In this document: in pieces, positions 35,014-45,979 of the stretch
Layout: the number at the start of each line of letters is the position of its first letter
Position numbering within the stretch: the stretch's first letter is position 1
Assembly (NCBI RefSeq): GCF_024347655.1
Contig: NZ_AP025514.1
Location: forward strand, 186,001-250,000
Length of the DNA: 64,000 nt
Direction of reading: 5' to 3'
Origin: Vibrio toranzoniae
GTDB lineage: Bacteria > Pseudomonadota > Gammaproteobacteria > Enterobacterales > Vibrionaceae
The notes under the pieces: generated by a model
Seen by the model: the letters and a program-made list of their open reading frames with translations, nothing else
Told to the model about the DNA's origin: nothing
Databases searched by the model: none
Position numbers and translations under genes: made by a program

Positions 35014-36948
35014 ATGCAACGTCTACATTTCATATGGCACCTTTCTCGTTTTAAAAAGCGAGTTATCAGTGTTTCTATCGATACTCTACTTATTCTCTTT
35101 GCTCTGCATATTGCGTTGTGGACAAGGTTAGGTGAATTTCAATTTTTGAGTGATGGTGATAATTTATTACTGACAGGCTTAACAGTAATAACGACGGTCA
35201 TTGCTTTTACTAAAATAGGGCTTTATCGCGCCGTTCTTCGCTACCTTACTTTTCAAGCGCTGTTTGTAGTAATGGCTGGTGCAATATTTTCGGCAGTATC
35301 TTTGGCGATATTTGCTTATTACCTGCAAGAGCCGATCCCTCGTACGGTGCCCATTATTTACGGCGCTTATTTAGCTTTGTTATGTGGCGGCTCTCGTTTA
35401 GTGGTTCGAAATCTGATCGCAACGACTTCACCGTCTAAAGAGTCACCCGAAGAAGTATTAATTTACGGTGCGGGATCTGGTGGCCGACAATTGGCCTTAG
35501 CGTTAAGAGCGTCTGGGAGCTATCGAGTACGCGCATTTATTGATGAAGATAAAACATTAACTCATACCGTTATTTTGGGTTTACCGGTTATCGATTTAGA
35601 TAAAACGGAACGTTTGATCGAGAAGTACGACATTTCTAAGATATTGCTAGCGATACCCAGTGCCTCTCGTGCACGCCGTAAGCAAGTGTTGAATTTGTTA
35701 GCGCCACTGCCTGTTGAGATTCAAACCGTTCCAGAAATGGCTGATATTGTGTCAGGTAACGCGAAAATTGATGAGCTTACAGATGTTCCCATTGAAGATT
35801 TGTTAGGTCGTGATGCGGTTGAGCCTCAGCAAGCGTTAATGGAAGCCAATATCAAGAATAAAGTGGTGATGGTGACTGGTGCAGGTGGCTCAATCGGTTC
35901 TGAACTTTGTCGTCAAATCCTAAAGCAACAACCTAAAACACTAGTTTTATTTGAAGTCTCTGAGTTTGGCTTGTATCAAATCGACCGTGAGCTTTGTTTA
36001 GCCAAAGAAACCAAAGGTTATGATGTTGAAATTGTGCCGTTATTGGGCTCAGTTCAGCGTTCACATCGCCTGTTAACTTCCATGCAGTCTTTTGGTGTTC
36101 AAACGGTTTATCATGCAGCTGCTTATAAACATGTCCCTCTTGTCGAGTATAATGTAGTAGAAGGTGTGCGTAACAATGTTTATGGCACTTACTACACAGC
36201 TAAAGCGGCTATCGAAGCGGGCGTTGAGTCTTTTGTGCTTATCTCGACAGATAAAGCGGTGCGCCCTACCAATGTGATGGGCACAACCAAGCGTATGGCT
36301 GAACTAGGTTTGCAGGCGTTGGCCGAGCAAGAAAACCAAAAAAAGAGTGGCACACGTTTTTGTATGGTTCGCTTTGGTAATGTACTTGGGTCTTCTGGCT
36401 CGGTAATTCCTTTGTTTAAAAAGCAGATTAAGGCCGGTGGTCCTCTCACCGTTACCCACCGTGATATTACCCGTTTCTTTATGACCATCCCTGAAGCAGC
36501 GCAGCTAGTTATCCAAGCCGGCGCAATGGGCAAAGGTGGCGATGTATTCGTTCTTGATATGGGCGAATCGGTCAAAATCACAGATCTTGCAGAAAACTTG
36601 ATCAACCTTTCAGGGCTTTCTGTGAAGAATGAAGAGAACCCTCATGGTGATATTGAGATTCAATTTTCTGGTCTTCGACCTGGCGAGAAACTTTATGAAG
36701 AATTGTTGATTGGAGACAACGTAGAGCCAACGGCTCATGCTCGGATCATGACCGCGCAGGAAGTCTTCTTGCCGATAGAAGAATATGACACTTTACTCGA
36801 ATCATTAGATTTTGCTTGTCATAACCTACAGCATGAAACGATACGTCAACTTCTCGTCGACGCGCCGGCTGGGTTTAAACCGACTGATGGGGTTGGTGAT
36901 TTGGTTTGGAATGCCACTCAAGTACGAAAAGAGGTTGTAGGAGTCTAG
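35014..36948 (+). CDS. UDP-HexNAc 4,6-dehydratase, WbpM/PglF family
   Basis: A 644-residue inner-membrane enzyme. About four N-terminal helices (residues 15-115) precede a CoA-binding-like Rossmann domain (VLIYGAGSGGRQLALAL) and the catalytic SDR domain (VMVTGAGGSIGSELCRQIL). The active-site stretch STDKAVRPTNVMGTTKR has methionine where many SDRs have tyrosine, which is the WbpM/FlaA1 norm, and SGLRPGEKLYEELL ends the domain. It makes UDP-4-keto-6-deoxy-HexNAc from UDP-GlcNAc, the first step towards bacillosamine-, QuiNAc- or FucNAc-type sugars. It closes the polysaccharide locus, as in many Vibrio and Pseudomonas O-antigen loci. Confidence 0.93.
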   Translation: MQRLHFIWHLSRFKKRVISVSIDTLLILFALHIALWTRLGEFQFLSDGDNLLLTGLTVITTVIAFTKIGLYRAVLRYLTFQALFVVMAGAIFSAVSLAIFAYYLQEPIPRTVPIIYGAYLALLCGGSRLVVRNLIATTSPSKESPEEVLIYGAGSGGRQLALALRASGSYRVRAFIDEDKTLTHTVILGLPVIDLDKTERLIEKYDISKILLAIPSASRARRKQVLNLLAPLPVEIQTVPEMADIVSGNAKIDELTDVPIEDLLGRDAVEPQQALMEANIKNKVVMVTGAGGSIGSELCRQILKQQPKTLVLFEVSEFGLYQIDRELCLAKETKGYDVEIVPLLGSVQRSHRLLTSMQSFGVQTVYHAAAYKHVPLVEYNVVEGVRNNVYGTYYTAKAAIEAGVESFVLISTDKAVRPTNVMGTTKRMAELGLQALAEQENQKKSGTRFCMVRFGNVLGSSGSVIPLFKKQIKAGGPLTVTHRDITRFFMTIPEAAQLVIQAGAMGKGGDVFVLDMGESVKITDLAENLINLSGLSVKNEENPHGDIEIQFSGLRPGEKLYEELLIGDNVEPTAHARIMTAQEVFLPIEEYDTLLESLDFACHNLQHETIRQLLVDAPAGFKPTDGVGDLVWNATQVRKEVVGV

Positions 36949-37043
36949 GGCGCGCTGATCTTACTCTCGGTTAGGTGTATGTATCGGTCAAAATATGGCA
37001 TTCTCATTGATACTGTTTAAAAAGGACACATGGATAGTAGGAT

Positions 37044-38597
37044 ATGGATACCAACTCGCATCAACTCTCTTTACGCACCATTGAGCCATCGGACTACGTT
37101 GAGCTCGCGGCATTAATGGATCTCGTTTTTCCTGATGTTGGGGGAGCGTGGCCACGCTTGACCATCCTGGATCTGATTCATCAGTTTCCTGATGGGCAAA
37201 TTTGTATTGAAGATAACGGCAAGATCATCGGCGCCGCCTTGACGATTAAAGTGAATTATAATCGCTTTTCTCTCCCTCACCTTTATACGGACATCATCAC
37301 GGAAAATAACGTGATTCAGAATCAAGTGACAGGCGATGCCATGTATGGGTTGGATGTCTTTGTACACCCCGATTACCGAGGGCTTCGTTTGGGTCGCCGT
37401 TTGTATAATGCTCGTAAAGAACTGTGCCGGAGCAAGAACTTTAAAGCCATATTAGCGGGCGGTCGCATTCCTCATTACCACGAACATGCGAATGAACTGA
37501 GCGTGGCGGAATACATCGACAAAGTAAAACGTCGTGAACTTCATGATCCCATTTTGTCGTTTCAGTTAGCGAATGATTTCGATGTGAAACGAATTATGCG
37601 CGGCTATCTACCCGAAGACAACGCATCCAAAGGGTATGCCACGCTGCTGGAGTGGGATAACTTTTTCTATGAAGAAGACATTCAATCGGTTCACGATGTA
37701 GAGAAAAACCTGATCCGCATTGGCGTGGTGCAATGGCAAATGCGTGCCATGAACGATTTAGAAGATTTGCTCGATCAAGCGGAGTTCTTTATTTCTTCTC
37801 TGGCCAATTACCAAGCTGACTTCGCGCTTTTCCCTGAATTTTTTAACGCACCACTCATGGGGCTGAAAAAGGAACAAAATTCGGTCGAGGCCATCCGTTT
37901 TCTCGCCGGCTTCACAGAAGAGATCAAATCGCGCTTTTCCCAATTGGCCGTGACCTACAACATCAATATCATCGCCGGTAGTATGCCGATTATTGAAGAA
38001 GACGGTAAGTTGTATAACGTCGCTTACCTACTGCAGCGTGACGGGAGCATTAATGCTCAGTACAAAATCCACATCACGCCTCATGAACAAAGAGATTGGG
38101 TGATTGATGGTGGCGACAAGGTACAGGTGTTTGATACGGATGCAGGCAAAGTGGGCATACTCATTTGTTACGACAGCGAGTTCCCGGAGCTGGGCCGAAT
38201 GATGGCGGAGCAGGGCGCACAAATTGTGTTTGTACCGTTTTGGACGGATACCAAAAATGGTTATCAGCGCGTTCGTATTTGTTCGCAAGCGCGAGCGATC
38301 GAAAATGAATGTTATGTGGCGATTGGTGGCAGTGTTGGCAACCTACCTCGCGTCGATAATGTCGATATTCAATATGCACAGTCCGCGGTGTTCTCACCTT
38401 CAGACATTTATTTCCCGCACGATGCAACGTTGACAGAAGCCAGTGCCAATACCGAAATGATCATTTTTGCAGATGTCGATTTAACCAAGCTTAAGCAGCT
38501 TAATATGGAAGGATCGGTGACTAACTTACGCCACCGTCGACTTGATTTATACGGGGGCTTTACCAAAGCAAACATGAGATCATCAAATACAAAATGA
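37044..38597 (+). CDS. GNAT acetyltransferase-nitrilase (carbon-nitrogen hydrolase) fusion
   Basis: A 517-residue bifunctional protein. Residues about 8-215 form a GNAT domain with an acetyl-CoA loop (VHPDYRGLRLGRRLYNARK, about 108-126). Residues about 224-510 form a nitrilase-superfamily domain with the catalytic triad Glu265 (FPEFFNAP), Lys341 (YKIHITPHE) and Cys375 (LICYDSEFPE). The second domain hydrolyses an amide or nitrile C-N bond; the substrate is unknown. The fusion is conserved as a family in many proteobacteria, so it is not a local accident. It follows the polysaccharide locus by 95 bp, but base composition and function suggest a separate gene at the locus border. Confidence 0.9.
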   Translation: MDTNSHQLSLRTIEPSDYVELAALMDLVFPDVGGAWPRLTILDLIHQFPDGQICIEDNGKIIGAALTIKVNYNRFSLPHLYTDIITENNVIQNQVTGDAMYGLDVFVHPDYRGLRLGRRLYNARKELCRSKNFKAILAGGRIPHYHEHANELSVAEYIDKVKRRELHDPILSFQLANDFDVKRIMRGYLPEDNASKGYATLLEWDNFFYEEDIQSVHDVEKNLIRIGVVQWQMRAMNDLEDLLDQAEFFISSLANYQADFALFPEFFNAPLMGLKKEQNSVEAIRFLAGFTEEIKSRFSQLAVTYNINIIAGSMPIIEEDGKLYNVAYLLQRDGSINAQYKIHITPHEQRDWVIDGGDKVQVFDTDAGKVGILICYDSEFPELGRMMAEQGAQIVFVPFWTDTKNGYQRVRICSQARAIENECYVAIGGSVGNLPRVDNVDIQYAQSAVFSPSDIYFPHDATLTEASANTEMIIFADVDLTKLKQLNMEGSVTNLRHRRLDLYGGFTKANMRSSNTK

Positions 38598-38648
38598 TGA
38601 TTTTTTTCATATTCAGTTGCCCGACCGGCGCCCTTTCTTGATCTTCCA

Positions 38649-38673
38649 CTACAGTTTTGACTGTAAACTGTAG
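38649..38673. promoter_or_regulatory. Palindrome upstream of gpmI
   Basis: CTACAGTTT and AAACTGTAG flank a 7-base centre in a perfect inverted repeat, about 60 bp before the gpmI ATG. Position and symmetry fit an operator for a dimeric regulator; the regulator is not identified. Confidence 0.5.
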
Positions 38674-38732
38674 TAAAATTACGCTAATTTGTTTCTATAC
38701 CGATTTATTTTGAATTGAACGAGGTCAGTCCT

Positions 38733-40265
38733 ATGTCAGCTAAGAAGCCAATGGCTCTAGTGATCCTTGACGGTTACGGTTACCGTGAAGACAACCAAGA
38801 CAACGCGATCGCGAACGCGAATACACCAGTAATCGACGGTCTTATCGCTAACCAACCTAACACGCTAATCTCGGCTTCTGGCTTAGATGTAGGCCTACCA
38901 GATGGTCAAATGGGTAACTCTGAAGTGGGTCACACCAACATCGGTGCGGGTCGCGTGGTATACCAAGATTTAACGCGTATTACTAAATCAATCGCAGATG
39001 GCGAATTCGGCCAAACTGAAACGCTAGTGAACGCTATCGATAAAGCAGTGAAAGCCGAGAAAGCGGTACACATCATGGGCCTTATGTCGCCAGGTGGCGT
39101 TCACTCTCATGAGGATCACATCTACGCAGCGGTTGAAATGGCAGCAGAACGTGGCGCAGAAAAAATCTACCTACACGCATTCCTAGACGGTCGTGATACG
39201 CCGCCACGTAGCGCAGAAAACACACTAGCGCGCTTCCAAGCGTTATTCGCGAAACTAGGCAAAGGCCGTGTGGCTTCGCTTATTGGTCGTTACTACGCAA
39301 TGGACCGTGATAACAACTGGGATCGCGTTCAAGAATCTTACGACCTGCTTACTCAAGCAAAAGCAGAGTTCACATTTGACACGGCAGTAGCTGGCTTAGA
39401 AGCGGCTTACGCTCGTGAAGAAAACGATGAGTTTGTTAAAGCAACGGAAATTAAAGCGGAAGGCGAAGAGTCTGCGGCTATCGTTGATGGCGATGCGGTT
39501 ATCTTTATGAACTACCGTGCCGACCGTGCGCGTGAAATCACACGTGCATTCGTGCCTAATTTCGACGGTTTTGAGCGTAGCGTATTCCCAGCAATCGACT
39601 TTGTGATGCTGACTCAATACGCTGCAGACATCCCGCTTCTATGTGCATTCCCACCGGCTTCTCTAGAGAACACTTACGGTGAATGGCTATCGAAAGCAGG
39701 CAAAACGCAGCTACGTATCTCGGAAACCGAGAAATACGCGCACGTGACGTTCTTCTTCAACGGCGGTAAAGAAGACGAGTTTGAAGGCGAAGAGCGTCAG
39801 CTGGTTGCTTCTCCAAAGGTAGCAACGTACGACCTACAGCCAGAAATGAGCGCGCCAGAGCTAACCGATAAGCTGGTTGCCGCAATCAAAGGCGGTAAAT
39901 ACGACGCTATCGTGTGTAACTTCCCGAACTGTGACATGGTTGGCCACACTGGCGTTTACGATGCAGCAGTTAAAGCCGTAGAGTCGCTAGACGAATGTCT
40001 TGGTAAAGTGGTTGAAGCCATCAAAGAAGCGGATGGCCAACTGCTTATCACCGCTGACCACGGTAACGCGGAAATGATGGTAAACCCAGAAACGGGTGGC
40101 ATCCACACAGCACACACGAACTTACCAGTGCCACTTATCTACGTGGGTAACAAAGACGTTGAGTTCAAAGAAGGCGGTAAGCTGTCTGACCTAGCACCAA
40201 CGATGCTTGCTCTGTCTGGTATTGATATCCCAGCAGAAATGTCAGGTGACGTGATCGTTAAGTAG
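38733..40265 (+). CDS. gpmI: 2,3-bisphosphoglycerate-independent phosphoglycerate mutase
   Basis: A 510-residue cytoplasmic glycolytic enzyme of the alkaline-phosphatase superfamily, interconverting 3- and 2-phosphoglycerate with Mn ions. Clear landmarks are the N-terminal metal site [11 protein letters not shown], the phosphoserine in [52 protein letters not shown] and [14 protein letters not shown] 38733 has GAGG upstream and gives the standard family length; a TTG six codons earlier is unlikely. The codon usage is that of a highly expressed gene. A strong terminator follows. Confidence 0.98.
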   Translation: MSAKKPMALVILDGYGYREDNQDNAIANANTPVIDGLIANQPNTLISASGLDVGLPDGQMGNSEVGHTNIGAGRVVYQDLTRITKSIADGEFGQTETLVNAIDKAVKAEKAVHIMGLMSPGGVHSHEDHIYAAVEMAAERGAEKIYLHAFLDGRDTPPRSAENTLARFQALFAKLGKGRVASLIGRYYAMDRDNNWDRVQESYDLLTQAKAEFTFDTAVAGLEAAYAREENDEFVKATEIKAEGEESAAIVDGDAVIFMNYRADRAREITRAFVPNFDGFERSVFPAIDFVMLTQYAADIPLLCAFPPASLENTYGEWLSKAGKTQLRISETEKYAHVTFFFNGGKEDEFEGEERQLVASPKVATYDLQPEMSAPELTDKLVAAIKGGKYDAIVCNFPNCDMVGHTGVYDAAVKAVESLDECLGKVVEAIKEADGQLLITADHGNAEMMVNPETGGIHTAHTNLPVPLIYVGNKDVEFKEGGKLSDLAPTMLALSGIDIPAEMSGDVIVK

Positions 40266-40321
40266 TCAGTAGTTAAATAGTTGTTTGGCTCAGCGGTTCA
40301 CGTTGAGCTTTAACGATTTTG

Positions 40322-40352
40322 AAAGCCCGCACTTCAAAGTGCGGGCTTTTTT
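40322..40352. terminator. Terminator after gpmI
   Basis: AAAGCCCGCACTT and AAGTGCGGGCTTT make a perfect stem with a minimal loop, followed by TTTTT. It also carries an A-run upstream, so it may serve the convergent MATE gene as well. Confidence 0.92.
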
Positions 40353-40389
40353 ATAGATGCGAGATACGAGTAAACGGGATGCGAAGAGC
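40353..40389. repeat. Dispersed repeat between gpmI and the MATE gene
   Basis: GATGCGAGATACGAGTAAACGGGATGCGAAGAGC is a reverse-oriented member of the intergenic repeat type seen near 18300 and 41800. Confidence 0.55.
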
Positions 40390-41727
40390 TTACCCGCATC
40401 TCGAATCTTTCTCTACTCGAAGCGCAAAGCAATATCCGGTAATACCGCCGACAATATTCCCCAAAGCCAAGCCAATAAACAACCCTTCGACGCCATCGAT
40501 TTGGCTGCCTATCCACGCGAAAGGTAAGGTAAACACAAACAGGCGCATGAAGCTCCATTGGAAGGCTTTGAGTGGTTGATGCATCGCGTTCATGCCGCTG
40601 ATCAGCATCATCACAATGCCTTGGAATCCATAGCTAAAGGGAACAACCAGCAGGTAATGCCACAAAATGCCACGTACCGACTCTTCTTGAGAAAAGAGGG
40701 CGGCCAAAGGAATGCTCAGCGGTACCATCATTAAGAAAACCAAGCCTTGGAACAAGATGGCAAAACGCATGCTCAAAAAGAGCCCGTCAAAGCTGCGCTT
40801 GGGGTTGTTTGCGCCAAAGTTCTGAGCCATGAAAGGGGTCAGGGCCGAGGTGAGAGACATTAATACGATGATAAGAATCGATTCAATACGTTGCGCTGCG
40901 CCATAAGCGGCCACGGCTTCAGTGCCTTGTTTGGCTAACATCATCATGATGATAGCGCCAGCAAGTGGGTTTAGGGCATTAGAGAGTGCGGCGGGTGTGC
41001 CAATGGTGAGGATCTGTCGCCAGTCATTGATGATATTGGCCAGCTTAGGGGGAGCCAGCAGTTTCTCTCGTATGGTTAATACATACAATGAGCCACACAA
41101 GGCTCCAAACCAACTAAAACCGCTGGCAATGGCTGCGCCTTGAATTCCCAGCTCAGGAAAAGGCCCATAACCAAAGATCAGTAGCGGATCTAACACGCCA
41201 TTGATCAGCCCTGCGATCATCATAATTTTGGCTGGCGTTTTGGTGTCGCCGCTGGCTCGTATTGCACTGTTGCCTGCCATGGGAATGACCAGTAATGGGA
41301 TGGCCAGATACCACACCCTCATGTATTCCGATATCAGCGGCAATAACGCTTGCTTTGCCCCTAATTGGGTAAACAGTGGTTCTAAGAAAATAATACCCAG
41401 CGTTGAAGCGCAGCCGACAAGCAGTAAGGCAAGCAGTAAGCCATGACAGGTAAAACGTGCCGCATTTTGCGCACTGCCTTGGCCAAGTAATCGGCCAATA
41501 CACGTCGATAAGCCAATGCCAATGCCCATGGTGATGCAGTTGATGGCAAAGGTAACCGGAAAGGTAAAACTGACCGCCGCTAAGGCTTGGGTACCAAGCA
41601 ACGAGATAAAGAAGGTGTCAACTAGGTTAAACATCAAGATCGCCACCATACCGAAGATGGTCGGTATGGTCATAGTGCGCAGAGTGTTTGCTATCGGGGC
41701 GGTTAAAAGCCCGTGCTTATCTTGCAT
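40390..41727 (-). CDS. MATE-family efflux transporter
   Basis: A 445-residue polytopic protein with about 12 helices in two similar halves. N-terminal marks are IANTLRTMTIPTIFGMVAI and NLVDTFFISLLGTQALAAVS, with the typical MATE segment GIGIGLSTCIGRLLGQG. The family exports cationic drugs or metabolites using a Na+ or H+ gradient. It is a single gene converging on gpmI. Its short C-terminus ends RVEKDSRCG. The substrate is not predictable from sequence. Confidence 0.92.
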   Translation of the reverse strand: MQDKHGLLTAPIANTLRTMTIPTIFGMVAILMFNLVDTFFISLLGTQALAAVSFTFPVTFAINCITMGIGIGLSTCIGRLLGQGSAQNAARFTCHGLLLALLLVGCASTLGIIFLEPLFTQLGAKQALLPLISEYMRVWYLAIPLLVIPMAGNSAIRASGDTKTPAKIMMIAGLINGVLDPLLIFGYGPFPELGIQGAAIASGFSWFGALCGSLYVLTIREKLLAPPKLANIINDWRQILTIGTPAALSNALNPLAGAIIMMMLAKQGTEAVAAYGAAQRIESILIIVLMSLTSALTPFMAQNFGANNPKRSFDGLFLSMRFAILFQGLVFLMMVPLSIPLAALFSQEESVRGILWHYLLVVPFSYGFQGIVMMLISGMNAMHQPLKAFQWSFMRLFVFTLPFAWIGSQIDGVEGLFIGLALGNIVGGITGYCFALRVEKDSRCG

Positions 41728-41789
41728 GTAAAACGCCGATTGAAACGAAAAACGTAGGATAAATCAGAATGAATCAAATGTAGAGAGCG

Positions 41790-41873
41790 GATAAACAGAT
41801 GCGGGATAGGGAGGCTTCTTTTTTCTTTTTTCGCTACTCGTTCATTTGCATCTCGAATCTGCTCTTTCGATCA
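41790..41873. repeat. Dispersed repeat in the MATE/groES intergenic region
   Basis: CAGATGCGGGATAGGG and, after a T-rich stretch, CGCTACTCGTTCATTTGCATCTCGAATCTGCTCTTTC form an imperfect inverted pair of the dispersed type noted elsewhere in this window. Confidence 0.5.
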
Positions 41874-41891
41874 CAATTTTTATCTTTTCCC

Positions 41892-41923
41892 CCCTTGGGA
41901 TTTTCCACATTGCCCCCAACATA
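41892..41923 (+). promoter_or_regulatory. Sigma-32-type heat-shock promoter for groES-groEL
   Basis: CCCTTGGGA (-35-like, close to CTTGAAA) is followed, after about 12 bp, by TGCCCCCAACAT (-10-like, close to CCCCATNT). It lies about 70 bp upstream of the groES start. No CIRCE repeat is seen, as expected for gammaproteobacteria. Confidence 0.6.
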
Positions 41924-41989
41924 TTGAGTAACCTCATGCCAATCGTGGCAACTATCATATTAAATGGAAATTATCAGGAGATACGACCG

Positions 41990-42280
41990 ATGAATATCCG
42001 TCCTCTACACGACCGAGTTATCGTTGAGCGCCAAGAAGTTGAATCTAAGTCTGCTGGTGGCATCGTTCTAACTGGTTCTGCCGCTGAAAAATCAACGCGC
42101 GGTATTATTCTAGCTGTTGGCAAAGGCCGCATTCTAGAAAACGGCTCAGTACAACCGTTGGACGTTAAAGTTGGCGACACCGTTATCTTTGCAGAAGGCT
42201 ACGGCACTAAAACTGAAAAGATCGATGGCAAAGAAGTTCTGATCATGTCTGAAAACGACATCATGGCGATCGTTGAGTAA
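41990..42280 (+). CDS. groS: Co-chaperonin GroES
   Basis: A 96-residue protein starting [18 protein letters not shown] with the mobile loop [18 protein letters not shown] and ending [13 protein letters not shown]. It forms the heptameric lid of the GroEL chaperonin. ATG 41990 has CAGGAG at a good distance; the longer open frame upstream to 41846 is not used because it would add a non-homologous leader. It is 51 bp before groEL, as a groSL operon. Confidence 0.98.
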   Translation: MNIRPLHDRVIVERQEVESKSAGGIVLTGSAAEKSTRGIILAVGKGRILENGSVQPLDVKVGDTVIFAEGYGTKTEKIDGKEVLIMSENDIMAIVE

Positions 42281-42319
42281 TCCGACCCATAAAACTGAAC
42301 TGACTGAATAAAGAATTGA

Positions 42320-43978
<1,659 letters not shown>

Positions 43979-44007
43979 TCCCCCTGACTTAATCCTATAA
44001 AGTCTGA

Positions 44008-44047
44008 AAAGCCCCGTAAATATAGTGTTTACGGGGCTTTTGTTTGT
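44008..44047 (+). terminator. Terminator after groEL
   Basis: AAAGCCCCGTAAA and TTTACGGGGCTTT form a perfect 13-bp stem with a 7-base loop, followed by TGTTTGTTTT. Confidence 0.92.
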
Positions 44048-44482
44048 TTTGAGTTTCTATAATATTCAATGGAAGATCATAATTTCTAAGGTTCTTAAGG
44101 GGTTAATGAGGGGATCGTCGTTTTTGAAATCAAGTTGCCAGATGATACAGCCTTAAGATCTTATATTGGCTTATATGCTTAATCACGTTCGATAAGAGCG
44201 TGACATCTTACGTAAGCGATGTTAAAACACGTATAGAAAAGCTCACATCTTCTTTACCCAACAAAGCTAATACTTAATAATAAACATTCATCGAAGTTAT
44301 GCAATTAAATGGCTGACTTGTGATGAAAATGATTATTAAATGACTCTCCCAAGCCTATAAATTCAAATAACCTCAAGGTGTTGCTCTTATGTGCAGCTGC
44401 CTCTGTTAAAGATGTGCTCTCAGAAATAAATACCGTGAAATAATATGGATATACATTTTTAAATATAGCAAGGATGAATAAT
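44048..44482. other. Intergenic region groEL/gdhA
   Basis: About 435 bp with no credible gene. It should hold the gdhA promoter and leader. I see no operator that I can name. Confidence 0.4.
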
Positions 44483-45835
44483 ATGCAACATATACACAAT
44501 ACGATTGTTTCATTACAACACAGTAGCCCCGCACAAAAAGAGTTTTATCAAGCGGTAGAAGAGGTTCTATCTTCTCTTACACCGGTTATCGAAAGCAATC
44601 GTCAATATCAAGAACAAGCGATTATTCAAAGAATTGTAGAGCCTGAAAGGCAGATCATTTTTCGTGTACCTTGGGTTGATGATGCCGGAAACGTGCAAGT
44701 CAATAAAGGCTATCGCATAGAGTTTAACTCGGCATTAGGCCCATACAAAGGAGGGCTAAGGTTTCACCCATCAGTAAACGCTAGTGTTATTAAGTTCCTT
44801 GGTTTTGAGCAAATATTTAAAAACGCACTGACGGGATTACCTATTGGTGGCGGCAAAGGTGGCTCTAATTTTGATCCCAAAGACAAATCTGATGGTGAAA
44901 TCATGCGTTTTTGTCAATCTTTCATGAACGAACTATATCGTCATATTGGCCCTGTTACTGATGTGCCGGCAGGTGACATCGGTGTCGGTGCTCGTGAAAT
45001 TGGCTATATGTTTGGTCAATACAAGCGTTTAACCGGTCGTTACGAAGGTGTGTTAACTGGTAAAAGTTTACTCTGGGGGGGCTCTCTTGGGCGCAAAGAA
45101 GCGACTGGGTATGGCGCCGTTTACTTTGCCGAATACATGCTTAATGATCGTCAAGATACGCTGAAAGGTAAAACGTGTCTGGTATCTGGTGCTGGTAACG
45201 TTGCGATTTACGCTATCGAAAAGCTTTATCATATTGGAGCACTTCCAGTAACTTGCAGTGATTCTCGCGGGACGATCTATCATGAGAAGGGCATCGATCT
45301 TGAGTTACTGAAAGAGCTCAAAGAAGTGAAGCGCTGCTCCTTAGAAGAGTACTTAAGTACTTATCCTGAAGCGGTCTATACTCCAGTCGATGATTATCCT
45401 CTTGATGGCCATGCAACATGGCGTTATCAAGCGGACGCTGCATTTCCGTGCGCAACACAAAATGAACTTACTTTAGCCGATGCGCAAGCGCTTATGAGTA
45501 ACGGTTGTCGATTGATCTGTGAAGGAGCGAATATGCCAACCACTCAAGAAGCGGCGAATGCAATTGTTGATTCCAAAATTGCGTACGGTCCTGCTAAAGC
45601 GGCAAACGCAGGCGGTGTTGCGACCAGTCAACTTGAAATGGCGCAAAATGCCAGTATGCAAAAATGGACGTTTGAAAAGGTAGATTCTCATCTACAAGTC
45701 ATAATGAAGAACATTTTCACCAGTGCGAATGAGACCAGTAAAGAGTTTGGACAACCTGGTAACTTGGTACTCGGTGCGAATATTGCGGGGTTTAGAAAAG
45801 TTGCTGATGCAATGATCGAGCAAGGCGTTGTTTAA
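44483..45835 (+). CDS. gdhA: NADP-specific glutamate dehydrogenase
   Basis: About 450 residues of the hexameric GdhA family, which makes glutamate from 2-oxoglutarate and ammonium. Signature stretches are visible: YKGGLRFHPSVNASVIKFLG, GLPIGGGKGGSNFDPKDKSD with the catalytic lysine, GPVTDVPAGDIGVGAREIG, and the nucleotide loop VSGAGNVAIYAIEKL. ATG 44483 has AAGGATG at a proper distance; ATG 44474, three codons earlier, overlaps the ribosome site. It is a single gene with its own terminator. Confidence 0.96.
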   Translation: MQHIHNTIVSLQHSSPAQKEFYQAVEEVLSSLTPVIESNRQYQEQAIIQRIVEPERQIIFRVPWVDDAGNVQVNKGYRIEFNSALGPYKGGLRFHPSVNASVIKFLGFEQIFKNALTGLPIGGGKGGSNFDPKDKSDGEIMRFCQSFMNELYRHIGPVTDVPAGDIGVGAREIGYMFGQYKRLTGRYEGVLTGKSLLWGGSLGRKEATGYGAVYFAEYMLNDRQDTLKGKTCLVSGAGNVAIYAIEKLYHIGALPVTCSDSRGTIYHEKGIDLELLKELKEVKRCSLEEYLSTYPEAVYTPVDDYPLDGHATWRYQADAAFPCATQNELTLADAQALMSNGCRLICEGANMPTTQEAANAIVDSKIAYGPAKAANAGGVATSQLEMAQNASMQKWTFEKVDSHLQVIMKNIFTSANETSKEFGQPGNLVLGANIAGFRKVADAMIEQGVV

Positions 45836-45853
45836 ACATTCTACTCGTAGTAA

Positions 45854-45886
45854 AAAGTCAGTGTTTAGTCACTGACTTTGTTGTTT
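45854..45886. terminator. Terminator after gdhA
   Basis: AAAGTCAGTG and CACTGACTTT pair perfectly around a 6-base loop, followed by TTGTTTTTA. It lies between convergent genes. Confidence 0.88.
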
Positions 45887-45979
45887 TTATACCTGACGAC
45901 ATGAAACCTCATCGAGTTGACCATAGAGTGTTATCTCGCGGGTTAGAATGTCGAGAATATGTCGATCGTTAAATTTTGA

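Noticed and set aside
41846..41989. N-terminal extension of GroES
   Set aside because: The ATG at 41990 has a good Shine-Dalgarno site and begins the conserved GroES N-terminus; the added residues would be encoded by the promoter region.
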